A stretch of 64,000 nt of DNA from Mobilitalea torta (GTDB lineage Bacteria > Bacillota > Clostridia > Lachnospirales > Lachnospiraceae), in assembly GCF_050433395.1 (NCBI RefSeq), contig NZ_JBNPXH010000011.1:1-64000 (forward strand). The letters are read 5' to 3'. The position numbers and the translations under genes were made by a program. This document shows positions 25,392 through 34,518 of the stretch, one piece after another. Below the pieces are notes generated by a model. It did not search any database. It had not been told where the DNA came from and worked only from the letters and a program-made list of their open reading frames with translations. How positions within the stretch are numbered: the stretch's first letter is position 1; each line of letters opens with the position of its first letter.

Positions 25392-25517
25392 TTATCCAGT
25401 TGAGTCTGGCACTAATTCCATAATATCTTTAAAATCAACGCCAAGCGCCGTACAAACCTTTACAAGAACTTCCATGCTGACATATAATTTCCAAAACTTT
25501 TTATAGCTAACGGTCAT
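25392..25517 (-). pseudogene. XRE regulator remnant with internal deletion
   Basis: The frame reads MTVSYKKFWKLY directly joined to VSMEVLVKVCTALGVDFKDIMELVPD. Full proteins of this common mobile-element regulator family carry about 30 residues of helix-turn-helix between those parts. An in-frame deletion removed the recognition helices, so the product could not bind DNA normally. It lies upstream of cas5 in the same direction and may once have controlled the operon. Confidence 0.7.
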
Positions 25518-25577
25518 CTTGGCCACCTCTTTGTATTTTTTTCCATTATAGCACATTTTCTTCAAATATAACATCAT

Positions 25578-26267
25578 AATTCTGTGTTTGCGAAGGAATT
25601 ATACAATGTTAACAAAAATAATGATAGTTGTATATGCCTTTCATTTTTCGCTTTTATCCAATTTGATACTTTTAGAAAAAAAAGTCGAAAAGTCTAATTG
25701 AAAAATCCAAAACTACAGCATTTCAGCCGTCTTTACTGAGAAAAAAGACAGGCTGTTTTTTATTTTAAGGGGTTCGAATCAATAGAATTCTTCGCTTATG
25801 GATGAGGAAGAAAAATATTTTTAGAAAATCCTCAACTAATATGCCCTACCAAGGCTATAAGGTGAGGGGAAAATACTTTGCATGGCCTTCCGAGTTAGCT
25901 GTTTGTTGTGACATTAGCTAAGGGGTTAATCATTTCGGCTATTAGTAGAGGAAAGCAATACACAGAAATATTTGTTTCGGTATCCAAACCGCAAGCTTAT
26001 GTCCTGTAGATGGTGAGAAAAAATAACCTTCAAAACAGACCCTGTCGATTTGACTTTCTCGTGAACTATCAATGAAAGCATAGTTTTTCTCTCACTGCTC
26101 CTTGACAACTGAATACCCCGAAATGCAAGAGATACTTCAAGGTGAATATGCCATGACGATAATTCCGAGCGTATTCCTTGAAAGATAACGAGGTTGTGTC
26201 AAACAAGGCAAACCCTCTGGAACCGTAGCGTTTCGGGTCATTAATAACAGGCAAGGAGGTGAAATAA
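25578..26267. other. 690-base stretch without an intact gene
   Basis: The DNA is AT-rich. A hairpin with arms CAGCCGTCTTT/AAAGACAGGCTG followed by TTTTTT (25724-25761) is a plus-strand terminator with no gene before it, so something was lost. TTGACA near 26103 may be the -35 box of the primase promoter. No CRISPR repeat, tRNA or conserved frame was found. Confidence 0.5.
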
Positions 26268-26864
26268 CTGAATACACAATATTATAACTTGCCGCAGATG
26301 CTTAAAGATAAGCCACAGTTTTGCTGTTGGAAATATGAAGAGCGAAGTGGCAGAAAAACCAAAGTTCCCTATAACCCGATAACAGGAAAAAGGGCAAAAG
26401 CAGATCAAAAGAGTACATTTAAAGATTTTAGTTCGGCCGCAGCTGCTGTAAGTAATTATGATGGTATCGGATTTTTGGTAGGTAATGACATATGTGTTAT
26501 CGACTTAGATGATTGCTTTGATAGCAGTGGTAAGCTTAAGCCTATTTCCCAAAGTGTTGTAGACGCTTTTAGTGGTTGCTATATGGAATACAGTCCATCC
26601 GGTAAAGGGCTGCATATTTTCTTTAAGGCCACTGGCTATGACTTTGACAAAACAAAATACTATATCAACAACAGAAAGCTGGGAGTTGAGGTCTATGTGG
26701 CTGGAGCAACAAATCGCTTTGTTACCGTAACAGGCAATGTATTTGTAGATGGTGATATACCAGAGAAATCGAATGAGCTTCAGATGATACTAGACAACTA
26801 TATGCTGCGCCCTAACCCTGTGAAGCAACTACTGGATACAGAAAGCCAATCCTATTTGTCTGAC
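26268..26864 (+). pseudogene. Primase-helicase, 5' part (interrupted by insertion sequence)
   Basis: The frame encodes the N-terminal primase-polymerase domain: QFCCWKYEERSGRKTKVPYNPITG, DGIGFLVGNDICVIDLDDC, SGKGLHIFF and GVEVYVAGATNRFVTVTG. Such proteins start replication of phages, satellites and plasmids. AAGGAGGT at 26253-26260 is perfectly spaced for CTG at 26268, followed by AATACACAATATTAT; the usual ATG seems mutated to CTG. The next candidate, TTG 26289, has no ribosome site. The frame is cut at 26864 by the insertion sequence and resumes at 30013 after a seven-base duplication. Confidence 0.85.
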
Positions 26865-26997
26865 TGTAAATCGTCAAATTAAAACCGACATGAATCAGAT
26901 TAAAACAGGCAAATATACATCTTTGTAGTCATTTTATTTTGGAGCATATTCAGATTATGCAGGTAAATCTTCAAATTAAAAAGGAGCCAAAGCTCCT

Positions 26998-27804
26998 TTA
27001 TATATCACTTTCCTGATGCGCCTGGTAGATGATCTCATCATCAACCACATCTGTTTTCCTGGCACAGGCTGCTATCAGGGATGCTGTTGCAAGTTTGTTT
27101 ACCATCCGGGGAATGCCCTTAGTCAGGGTATACATGGCATCAAGAGAGCCTTGGGTGAAGATATTTGTATCCATAGCACCAGCCAGCTTAAGGCGGCTGG
27201 TGATGTATTCATCCAGTTCCTCCCGGCTGAGTCCCTGCATGTGATATTTCGTTCCAATCCTCTGTTTCAGTGGTTGATTGACACCAAGCTGCAGACGGTT
27301 TCTGAGAGGTGGCTGCCCTGCTAGGATCAGTATGTAGGGGTTCTCGGAGTCCATCTTAAAGTTAAAGAGGATACGGAGGTCATCAAGGACACCGTTACTT
27401 AGGGATTGTGCCTCATCAATAATGATGACTGGGGTAATACGCTGCTCATGATAACTGGTAGAGATCAGCCTTTGAAGCTGCTCAAACATACTGATCTTTT
27501 TGTAGGAGGGCTCCTCGCCAAGCTTCATTATAATTCCGCGGTAGAAGTCCATTACCGTGACAGTGGAAAGCGCATAATAGCACGGTTTATACAGGCCGGG
27601 GTTCAGTCCGTCGACAAAACGTCTGAGGGCAGTAGTCTTACCAGTACCGGCTTCCGCAGTAAGAAGAAAAATACCCCGTGCTGATTTTATGTATTTAAAT
27701 CTGGCATCCAGTTCCTTTGCGTCCTGCCCGATAAATAAATCGGAGGTAGGAAGCTCTTTGGTGAACGGATTTGCCTTAAGTCCGAAATGCTGGGTAAACA
27801 TCAC
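26998..27804 (-). CDS. ExeA/TniB-like AAA ATPase of the insertion sequence
   Basis: The 268-residue AAA+ protein has Walker A AEAGTGKTTALRRF (about residue 53), Walker B VIIIDEAQ, an arginine-finger region (GTKYHMQGLSREELDEYI) and ends KTDVVDDEIIYQAHQES. It starts within the last codons of the transposase (overlapping ATGTGATG), so the two are co-translated. Related helper ATPases (MuB, IstB, TniB) bind DNA, choose the target and activate the transposase. Confidence 0.88.
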   Translation of the reverse strand: MMFTQHFGLKANPFTKELPTSDLFIGQDAKELDARFKYIKSARGIFLLTAEAGTGKTTALRRFVDGLNPGLYKPCYYALSTVTVMDFYRGIIMKLGEEPSYKKISMFEQLQRLISTSYHEQRITPVIIIDEAQSLSNGVLDDLRILFNFKMDSENPYILILAGQPPLRNRLQLGVNQPLKQRIGTKYHMQGLSREELDEYITSRLKLAGAMDTNIFTQGSLDAMYTLTKGIPRMVNKLATASLIAACARKTDVVDDEIIYQAHQESDI

Positions 27805-29138
27805 ATCACCTCCATATCAGCATAAGAGATGGCATTGACGGGAGGAAGACCTGCTACCTCCGGTAAAGCAGAAGGGGAGGTTCCATTCTTCTCTGCCCGT
27901 GCTTTTCCTGCCCGTTTTATATGAGCATTATCGTGGAAGAATACTCTCTTTGCAGTTCCGACCGGTTTGTCCTCACGATAAAGGAATACTTCGCTTATGC
28001 CGTGATCCAGCTCATCCGGGTCATATTTTACGGTAATTCTTGCTCCGGCGAGGGAAGGGGCGGTCTCATACAGGTTGCCATGCAGACTTAGGGTTGCGTC
28101 CTGTTTGATTTTACGTTCTGCCTTTACAAGGAATTTCTCATTAAAAACGGATAGATCGGAGACAAGGGAAATACGGTCGGACTGACGGAGGAAGGCTTCC
28201 AGCGGAGTCAGTCCATCCAGGGCAGAATGAGGCTTTTTCTGATAATCATCAAACAGCCATTTGTGGAAACGGTCGTTGAGTTCATTTAGATCATTTAAGG
28301 TATCGGCTTTCAGTGTGGACAGGAACCGGAGGCGGCAGCTTCTGAAGAAGCGTTCTATCTTCCCCTTTGATGTCGGGGTATATGGTTCCGCGCGCAGGAG
28401 TGTCACACCGATGTTGGCACAGAGATATTCGAAGGCCTGGCACCGGTATATCTTGCCGTTATCCGTATAGAGAAGCTTAGGTATTCCTCTTTTTAAAAGT
28501 GCCTCCTTGAAGGAATGGCGCAGGCTCAGGATATCCTGTGACAGATAGAACTGGGCATGTGTGATAAGGCGGCTGGAATCGTCAATGTATGCCATGAGGT
28601 AAGTCTGCTGCTTGCGTCCGTTTACCCGGATATAAGGGCCATACATTACATCGGTCTGCCAGAGCTGGTTTACTGTTTCATGGGAGAAACGACGCAGTTC
28701 CTTCTGCCGTTCATCCGCTATGGATGCCTTACCGGTACGGTTGTAGAACCTTGTAACAGTGGACAGGGAGAGATCTTTTCCCGTGATAATACCTTCGTTA
28801 AGAAGAAGGTCGTATATTACGGTAATGGGTGCCCTCGGATAATCCAGACGTTTGCGCAGGAGGATATCCTCCAGTTCCGATGAGATTTTGCGGGTTCCGC
28901 CTTTATCTGCACGTGCTTTGGGTTTCAGGGCATCCAGACCTTCCCGGACATAATCGGTATACCAAGATGCTATTGTTTTGGGTGAGTATCTGCGCATACC
29001 ATAGTGTGGCATTTCAATTGGGTTATCCGCAGCCATGGCGCAGTATTCACCGATGGAGGTTACCTGTCCGTTGATAATCGGACTGATAATCGAAAACTTT
29101 TTAAGCGCAATTGCACTTCTTGCTGCATCATCAATCAT
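27801..29138 (-). CDS. DDE transposase (rve family)
   Basis: The 445-residue transposase starts after AAGGGAGT. An N-terminal helix-turn-helix (MRRYSPKTIASWYTDYVREGLDALKPKARAD) binds the ends. The integrase core follows with the catalytic triad in WQTDVMYGPYI, LLYTDNGKIY and SKGKIERFFRSCR. A C-terminal Mu-type beta-barrel (LHGNLYETAPSLAGARITVKYDPDEL) completes the family layout. All three acidic residues are present, so it should be active. Confidence 0.92.
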   Translation of the reverse strand: MIDDAARSAIALKKFSIISPIINGQVTSIGEYCAMAADNPIEMPHYGMRRYSPKTIASWYTDYVREGLDALKPKARADKGGTRKISSELEDILLRKRLDYPRAPITVIYDLLLNEGIITGKDLSLSTVTRFYNRTGKASIADERQKELRRFSHETVNQLWQTDVMYGPYIRVNGRKQQTYLMAYIDDSSRLITHAQFYLSQDILSLRHSFKEALLKRGIPKLLYTDNGKIYRCQAFEYLCANIGVTLLRAEPYTPTSKGKIERFFRSCRLRFLSTLKADTLNDLNELNDRFHKWLFDDYQKKPHSALDGLTPLEAFLRQSDRISLVSDLSVFNEKFLVKAERKIKQDATLSLHGNLYETAPSLAGARITVKYDPDELDHGISEVFLYREDKPVGTAKRVFFHDNAHIKRAGKARAEKNGTSPSALPEVAGLPPVNAISYADMEVM

Positions 29139-29256
29139 AATGAAAAACTCCCTTCAGGTTTATGAAGAAAGTTTACCATTAAAGCCCTGTGGGACACAGG
29201 AAAATCAAGTGTTGCAGGGATTTAAAACAGGGCATTCACAAAACGGCAGAAAACTG

Positions 29257-29844
29257 TTATACTCTAAAGTGAAGTCGAGTCAGATATGAGTGCCCGTTTC
29301 TTTGAAACAGCCAGAGTGATACATCAGGAGGGGTCCAAGCCGTATGATGTATCAGGGAGAGCACCTGTCTGGCTCTTTTTCTGTCCTCTTTTTCATAAAT
29401 AAAGTTCTTCAGTTTCAGGACATGGAGGAGTTCCATGGACAGGAAGTTAAGGTTTGAGATAAAGCGTTTCCGATAGCGGTAAAGGAGCTGCCTTGAACAT
29501 TCGACCTTATAGTCATGGACAAATGATGAAACACATGCAGAAAGAGTCGATGTTCTATTGAAGAACCTGGAAAGTACACGGATAATAAAATCGGAGGAAT
29601 AAGCCCTGCGGGGATGGCAGAAAAAAGGGATAGAAGAAACCGTTCTGTGGCATACCGGACAGATATGTCTGCGGATCAGAAGGATACCGTAGAAATCCAC
29701 GGAAATATAGTAACGTCTGTAAAAGCCGTGCTTCTTCAGATGACTTTTCCTGCAATGGGGACATAAGGTCAAAGTAAGGTCAGGGAAAGAGAAGGATTTG
29801 CCTGACCGGTGGTAATCAGGGGCTGAAACTTTAGGGTTAAACAT
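29257..29844 (-). CDS. DUF6431 zinc-finger protein of the insertion sequence
   Basis: The protein has about 195 residues from the ATG at 29844; a TTG at 29853 is better spaced to AAAGGA. A zinc ribbon is visible: LCPHCRKSHLKKHGFYRR, then RHICPVCHRTVSSIP, like the N-terminal fingers of some transposases. A helical basic region follows. Its place beside the transposase and ATPase suggests an accessory DNA-binding protein of transposition; the function is unproven. Bases 29845-30012 hold only the left part of the leader and the inverted repeat. Confidence 0.65.
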   Translation of the reverse strand: MFNPKVSAPDYHRSGKSFSFPDLTLTLCPHCRKSHLKKHGFYRRYYISVDFYGILLIRRHICPVCHRTVSSIPFFCHPRRAYSSDFIIRVLSRFFNRTSTLSACVSSFVHDYKVECSRQLLYRYRKRFISNLNFLSMELLHVLKLKNFIYEKEDRKRARQVLSLIHHTAWTPPDVSLWLFQRNGHSYLTRLHFRV

Positions 29845-30012
29845 GATCTGCAAGTTTAGTAGTTCCTTTCGATGAATATACAGACCACAGTATAACAGAT
29901 ATGCTATAAAGTGACAAAAGGTAATCACATTCTACTGGAATGAAAACTTACAATTGGAAAAACAAAATGACTATAAAAGGATGATTTTGAGATATTAATT
30001 TAAAGATTTACA

Positions 30013-31747
30013 GTCTGACAAGTCTGTTATTGAGAAGGCTTTAAAATCGGTAAACGGAGAAAGGTTCAAAGCATTATGGCAGGGAGATACATCAGGCTAT
30101 CCTTCCTCAAGTGAAGCTGATTTGGCACTTTGCGGTATGCTGGCATTTTGGTGTGGCAGGGATATTGGACAAATGGACAGACTTTTCCGGAAGAGTGGTT
30201 TAATGCGAGATAAATGGGATAGAGTGCAGTCTGGCAGTACTTATGGAATGATAACCATAGAAAAAGCCATCGCAAATGTTACCGAAATATACAAACCAGG
30301 TGGTAAGCGTTCATTAGCCACAGAAGATTTTAATGAATGCTCCCTTGCTAACTTTAAGCCTGAGAGTAATAATCGCTACCCATGGACAGATATTGGGGCA
30401 AGCAGGCTGTTTGCTGATTACTATAAATCTTTTGCCCGCTATGTTCCCGAAAGGAAGATGTGGTTTTGCTATGAGAATGGCATTTGGATTCCCGATGTCG
30501 GTAATCTCAAAGTGATGGAAATGTGCAAATCATTGGCCAACCAACTACTAGCCTATGCTTTGACTATTCAGGATGAACATCAAAGAAAGGCATACATTGA
30601 CTATTGCCGAAAGTGGCAGTCAAGAAGATACCGAGAAACGGTGCTGAAGGATGCACAGAGCGTATATCCCATATCAATGGCTGAATTCGACCAAGACCCG
30701 CTTGTGCTCAACTGTGCCAATGGAACATTGTTTTTATTATCCATGGATTTTCGTCCCCACAACAGCGAGGACAGACTTACAAAGATAGCTGGTGTGAAAT
30801 ATGACCCGGAAGCAAAAAGCGAGCGCTGGGATAGATTTATTCATGAGATTATGAGCGGAGATGAGGAAAAGGCAAAATTTCTCCAAAAAGCCTTTGGCTA
30901 CAGTATCAGCGGAGACACTCGGTATGAATGCCTGTTTGTTCTCTATGGTGCTACAACTCGAAATGGTAAAGGTACGCTATGTGAGAGCGTTCTTAAGGTA
31001 TTAGGCAGTTATGGCTGTACCGCAAGGCCAGAGACTATCAGTCTGAAAAAGAACAATAATAGTTCAAGTCCAAGTGAAGATATTGCCCGGCTTGCAGGAG
31101 TACGCTTTGTGAATATCTCCGAACCTAGCAGAGGACTTGTCTTAAATGCTGCACAGGTAAAAAGCATGACGGGTGGTGACACCATCAACGCAAGGTTTCT
31201 ACATGAGAATTCTTTTGACTTTTCGCCAAAGTTTAAGCTGTATATCAACACCAATTATCTGCCCGTCATTACGGATATGACGCTGTTTTCCAGTGGCAGA
31301 GTGGTGATTATTCCTTTTGAACGACACTTCGATGAAAGCGAGCAGGATAAAAACTTAAAACGTGAATTCGCCAAACCGAAGAATCAGAGTGCTATCCTCA
31401 ACTGGCTAATTGAAGGCTACCAACTGTTGAAGAAGGAAGGCTTGACTTTGCCCGAATCCGTTAAGACAGCAACGGAGGCTTACAAGCATGATAGCGACAA
31501 GATAGCATTGTTCTTCGAGGATGCCTTGGAAGAAAGTCCTAACAGTGAGGTGCGGACATCCGAAGTGTATGCCCGGTATCAGCGCTGGTGTAGTGCCAAT
31601 GGCTGTTATTCGGAGAATGCAAGAAACTTCAAACAGGCATTAACAGCTATCGCCCGTGTAGAACGGAAACGACCACGTTCTGGTGGTGGAATGACCACAA
31701 TGCTTATCGGATATAAGCTGACTGAAGAAGAATTTTTTCTTATTTAA
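30013..31747 (+). pseudogene. Primase-helicase, 3' part (D5/P4-type helicase)
   Basis: From the second GTCTGAC the frame continues the protein. A primase C-terminal helical part (YPSSSEADLALCGMLAFWCG) comes first, then the D5_N region and a superfamily 3 helicase with Walker A FVLYGATTRNGKGTL, Walker B-like RFVNISEPSRG and motif C KLYINTNYLP. The complete protein would be about 775 residues. A product could start at an internal codon near 30122 and keep the helicase. Together with the capsid gene this is the replication gene of a satellite-like element. Confidence 0.85.
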
Positions 31748-31750
31748 ACA

Positions 31751-31850
31751 CAGTGTAGCAGCTTGTAGCAAGAAAAACAGGTTATATAAAAAATTGCTCT
31801 CGTATAGAGAGTTTAGTTTTTACCTGCTACATCTTGCTACAAAGCTTAAA
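31751..31850. other. Candidate replication origin with inverted iteron-like repeats
   Basis: The TGTAGCA motif occurs twice in direct order (31754 and 31764), and its complement TGCTACA occurs twice further on (31825 and 31835). The longest arms are AGCTTGTAGCAAGA and TCTTGCTACAAAGCT. Between them is CTCTC-GTATA-GAGAG. The block sits directly after the primase-helicase stop, where satellite replication origins with iterons are often found. It could instead be a regulatory hairpin. Confidence 0.45.
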
Positions 31851-32020
31851 ACCACTAAAAACACTGGATACAACTCCATGTGTTAATACCTGCCCATAGG
31901 GGAGGTCAAATCTCCACACCTTTTCATCTGGACAACGGGCGTGGGGCAACGCGTAAAAAAACGCGGTTTCAAACGGGGTATATACCCCACAATCAATTTT
32001 AATTTAGGAGGTAAACGATT

Positions 32021-32920
32021 ATGGCAACATCAACAACCTATAACAGAGCGTTCTGGAACGTTATGAAAGGCAAAGACGAAAATTATCAGAATTTGAACGA
32101 GGGCTATGATAATGCCGGAGCATATGTCGCACCGGACGAATTCAGAGAAGGCTTCAATGTAGCTTTGGCAAAGGAGAATCTATTCCGCAGATTTGCTACT
32201 GTTATCAATCTATCTTCTGCAGAAGGTAAAATTCAAGCGGTATCTTCAACGGGTACAGCAGATTGGGTTGAAGACGGAGATCCAATCCCCGAAAGTGCCG
32301 ATACATTTACACAGTTTCTGGTGAAATCATACAAGCTGGCATCTCTTGTCAAGCTAAACCGCTCATTTGTCACCGATATGAACTTTAATCTTGAAAAATA
32401 TCTGATAGGTGATTTTGCGAAGCGCTTTGGCAAGGCTGAGGAAAATGCATTGCTAAATGGAAATGGCACAACACAGCCAACAGGTATCCTTACGGCAGAC
32501 GCGGATGTAACTACAGCAGATAGCGCTACCATTTCTTTTGATGAGATGATCTCTCTGTACTTTTCATTAAAAGATGAATACCGAAATAATGCTGTGTTTA
32601 TCATGCACGACAATACAGCCATGCTTCTTAGAACTCTTAAGGATACAAGCGGCAGTTATCTGTGGAATTCTTCGGATAACACCATCTTCGGAAAGCCTGT
32701 AGTTACCTCTCCATATATACCTACAGTATCAGCAGGAGCAAAAAGCATAGTATTCGGAGATTTATCATACTACTGGCTGATTGAGCGTCAACCACTAACA
32801 ATAAAAAAATTAAGTGAGTTATATGCATTGCAGGGGCAAATTGGATTTTCTGCTTACGAGAGATTGGATGGCAAGCTAATTCAACCAGACGCTCTGAAAA
32901 TATTACAAATAAAAGCTTAA
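32021..32920 (+). CDS. HK97-family phage major capsid protein
   Basis: The 299-residue protein has the HK97 gp5-type core: an N-terminal helical arm (YNRAFWNVMKGKD), GAYVAPDEFREGF, the E-loop and spine region (VEDGDPIPESADTFTQFLVKSYKLASLVKLNRSFVTDM), GNGTTQPTGIL and the P-domain end (RLDGKLIQPDALKILQIKA). It lacks a long N-terminal scaffold and a protease gene is absent. The AGGAGGT site before ATG is strong, suggesting high expression. It is the only structural gene here: no portal, terminase or tail. This points to a satellite that makes its own capsid or has lost the rest. Confidence 0.88.
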   Translation: MATSTTYNRAFWNVMKGKDENYQNLNEGYDNAGAYVAPDEFREGFNVALAKENLFRRFATVINLSSAEGKIQAVSSTGTADWVEDGDPIPESADTFTQFLVKSYKLASLVKLNRSFVTDMNFNLEKYLIGDFAKRFGKAEENALLNGNGTTQPTGILTADADVTTADSATISFDEMISLYFSLKDEYRNNAVFIMHDNTAMLLRTLKDTSGSYLWNSSDNTIFGKPVVTSPYIPTVSAGAKSIVFGDLSYYWLIERQPLTIKKLSELYALQGQIGFSAYERLDGKLIQPDALKILQIKA

Positions 32921-32995
32921 ATAATGGATTAGGCACTGAGTCATCAATTCGGCTCAGTGCCAGTTCCTTCAAAACATCGGACAGGAGGTCACGAT

Positions 32996-33199
32996 ATGGA
33001 AAATCAAATTAACAGCCGCACAACCAAATCTGATATCGGAGGTACGGTCTATGTGGTGGAATCACGAATAAGTGATTCAGCAAAGGAAAGTGCATATTCC
33101 AAGCTAAAACGACTAATTACAGTCAACGCAAAAAGCCTTTCAAAGTTATCAGATAGTTCATATAAACCCACGGAAATCAACTCGACTTCTTCAAGGTAA
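32996..33199 (+). CDS. tnpW: TnpW-like transposon protein
   Basis: The 67-residue protein starts at ATG 32996 after AGGAGGTCACGAT. The sequence SDIGGTVYVVESRISDSAKESAYSKLKRLI is typical of small TnpW proteins that precede the large recombinase in Tn4451-like elements of clostridia. Function is unknown; a role in excision has been guessed because of position. It lies 57 bases before the recombinase start. Confidence 0.8.
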   Translation: MENQINSRTTKSDIGGTVYVVESRISDSAKESAYSKLKRLITVNAKSLSKLSDSSYKPTEINSTSSR

Positions 33200-33256
33200 T
33201 ACGGTAATATACATAGTGCTAAACCGCTTGAAGACTGTCGGAAATGGAGGACAAAA

Positions 33257-33844
33257 ATGAATAGACAGTCAACATTTAGCACTATACGTAAATCAACATT
33301 AGCATTTGAAGAAGCGAAAATTACTGCTCTGTACTGCAGGCTCTCACGCGATGATGAGCTTGCAGGAGACAGCAACAGTATAGTAAACCAGAAGGTAATT
33401 CTAAAAAAATATGCTGAGGACAACGGTTTTCGCAACATCGAATTTTATGTGGATGATGGGGTCAGCGGTACAACTTTTGATAGACCAGACTTTAACCGCA
33501 TGATTGCTGACGTGGAGAACGGTAGAGTCGGAACGATAATCATCAAGGATATGTCCCGTTTCGGTAGAGATTACCTTAAAGTAGGCTATTACACAGAGAT
33601 TATGTTTCCTGAAGCAGATGTACGATTCATTGCTATTAACAACGGTATTGATAGTGCAAACCAAGCAGACAGTGACTTTACACCGTTTCTTAACATTATT
33701 AAGGTAATGGTTTTCAGCACGGCGGAGGGGTGGGATGTGATTTCAAGGGCGGGACGGAATGAGCAATTATACGAACTATACGATGCTGGGTCGCCGGACG
33801 ACACTGCGCCGGGCGACAAGAACCACCACCAGTCGGCGGCGTAA
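33257..33844 (+). pseudogene. Second serine recombinase, N-terminal half fused to foreign sequence
   Basis: The catalytic domain is intact: ALYCRLSRDDELAGDSNSI with the active serine, DDGVSGTTFDRPDFNRM, KDMSRFGRDYLKVGYYTE, INNGIDSANQ and FTPFLNII. At base 33702 family-like sequence ends at the same codon as the first broken recombinase; the remaining 47 codons (VMVFSTAEGWDV onward) are antisense to a secreted-protein gene. The C-terminal DNA-binding half is not in the window. This is the recombinase of the TnpW/capsid/primase element, so that element cannot move by itself. Composition switches from about 40 to about 60 percent GC at the break. Confidence 0.88.
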
Positions 33845-34461
33845 TACCCCCGCAGGGAACGATACAGGGGAGAGGGAGTATTGTAAAAAACCGTATCCTG
33901 CCCCCAGGAAGCGCCGTTTGTCCCCAGGAAGTTTTTAATATAGCTCCGGTCCTTGGCCAGGATTTGGTCCCATTCGTTGTTGGCCTGTGTCACCGGAATA
34001 TCCCGGCCGGTGAGCTGGCTGCCCGCGGACAGGGAGCGGAGGATGTAGGAAACGCCGCCGTTTTGGTAGTCCCTGCCGAAGATCAGGTTCTGGCTGTTCA
34101 GGGTGTTCCAGGAGACCTGCGTGGTCACCGGGTATTCCGCCACGAACAGGCTGCGGTCGCTGGGCGAGGCGCTGGCAGCGGTCGAGGCCGAGAAATCGCC
34201 GTTGGCGCTTGGGTCCAGGGAATAGGCGTTGATGGTTCCCACATAGGTGAAGGGCGCCCATCTCAGGCTGGTGTCGGGCAGCCAGTCGTTTGCGGTGCCG
34301 GGAAGGCTCTCCCCCGACAGGTCGAAATAGTAGGTATGGCCGGGGGTCAGGCTGCTGTACTGCTCGGTTACGCCGCCCTCGGCGTGCGCCGTTGCCGGCA
34401 GCAGCGCGAAGGTCATGGCCGCCAGCAGCAGGCTGAAAATTAGTTTTTTTGCCGTTTTCAT
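33703..34461 (-). pseudogene. Secreted surface protein, C-terminus lost
   Basis: The frame starts with a clear signal peptide (MKTAKKLIFSLLLAAMTFALLPATAHA). The body belongs to a repetitive family of Lachnospiraceae secreted proteins: LTPGHTYYFDLSGESLPGTANDWLPD, FVAEYPVTTQVSWNTLNSQNLIFGRDY, EWDQILAKDRSYIKNFLGTNGASWGQDT and FRPALEI. In such proteins the next part is an InlB B-type repeat region beginning VLKTITL. Here the DNA changes at 33702 into the recombinase fragment, so the repeats and any anchor are missing. The frame runs on to 33589 only by chance. Confidence 0.75.
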
Positions 34462-34518
34462 ATTTTTAAGACCTCCTTACATTGAACTGTGATGAAAAAA
34501 TCATCCTTTGCTTTCATG

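Larger units (their letters stand above)
26865..30012. mobile_element. 3.1-kb insertion sequence with transposase, ATPase and DUF6431 gene
   Basis: The ends are imperfect inverted repeats starting TGTAAATC(G/T)T(C/T)AAATTAA. They are flanked by an exact seven-base target duplication, GTCTGAC (26858-26864 and 30013-30019). The element splits the primase gene; removing it and one copy of the duplication restores the frame (YLSD-KSVIEKALKS). It carries three minus-strand genes: a DDE transposase, an ExeA/TniB-type ATPase and a zinc-finger DUF6431 protein. The transposase plus helper ATPase design is shared with IS21, Tn552 and Mu-type elements. 'Recent' is suggested by the perfect duplication and intact genes. 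Confidence 0.93.

Noticed and set aside
25578..26267. Gene-free DNA upstream of the cas operon was examined as a possible CRISPR array.
   Set aside because: No repeated 28-37-base unit is present on either strand.
30122..31747. A separate gene starting at an internal codon after the insertion sequence.
   Set aside because: The frame is open back to the target duplication and joins the 5' part in frame, so it is the 3' part of one interrupted primase-helicase gene.
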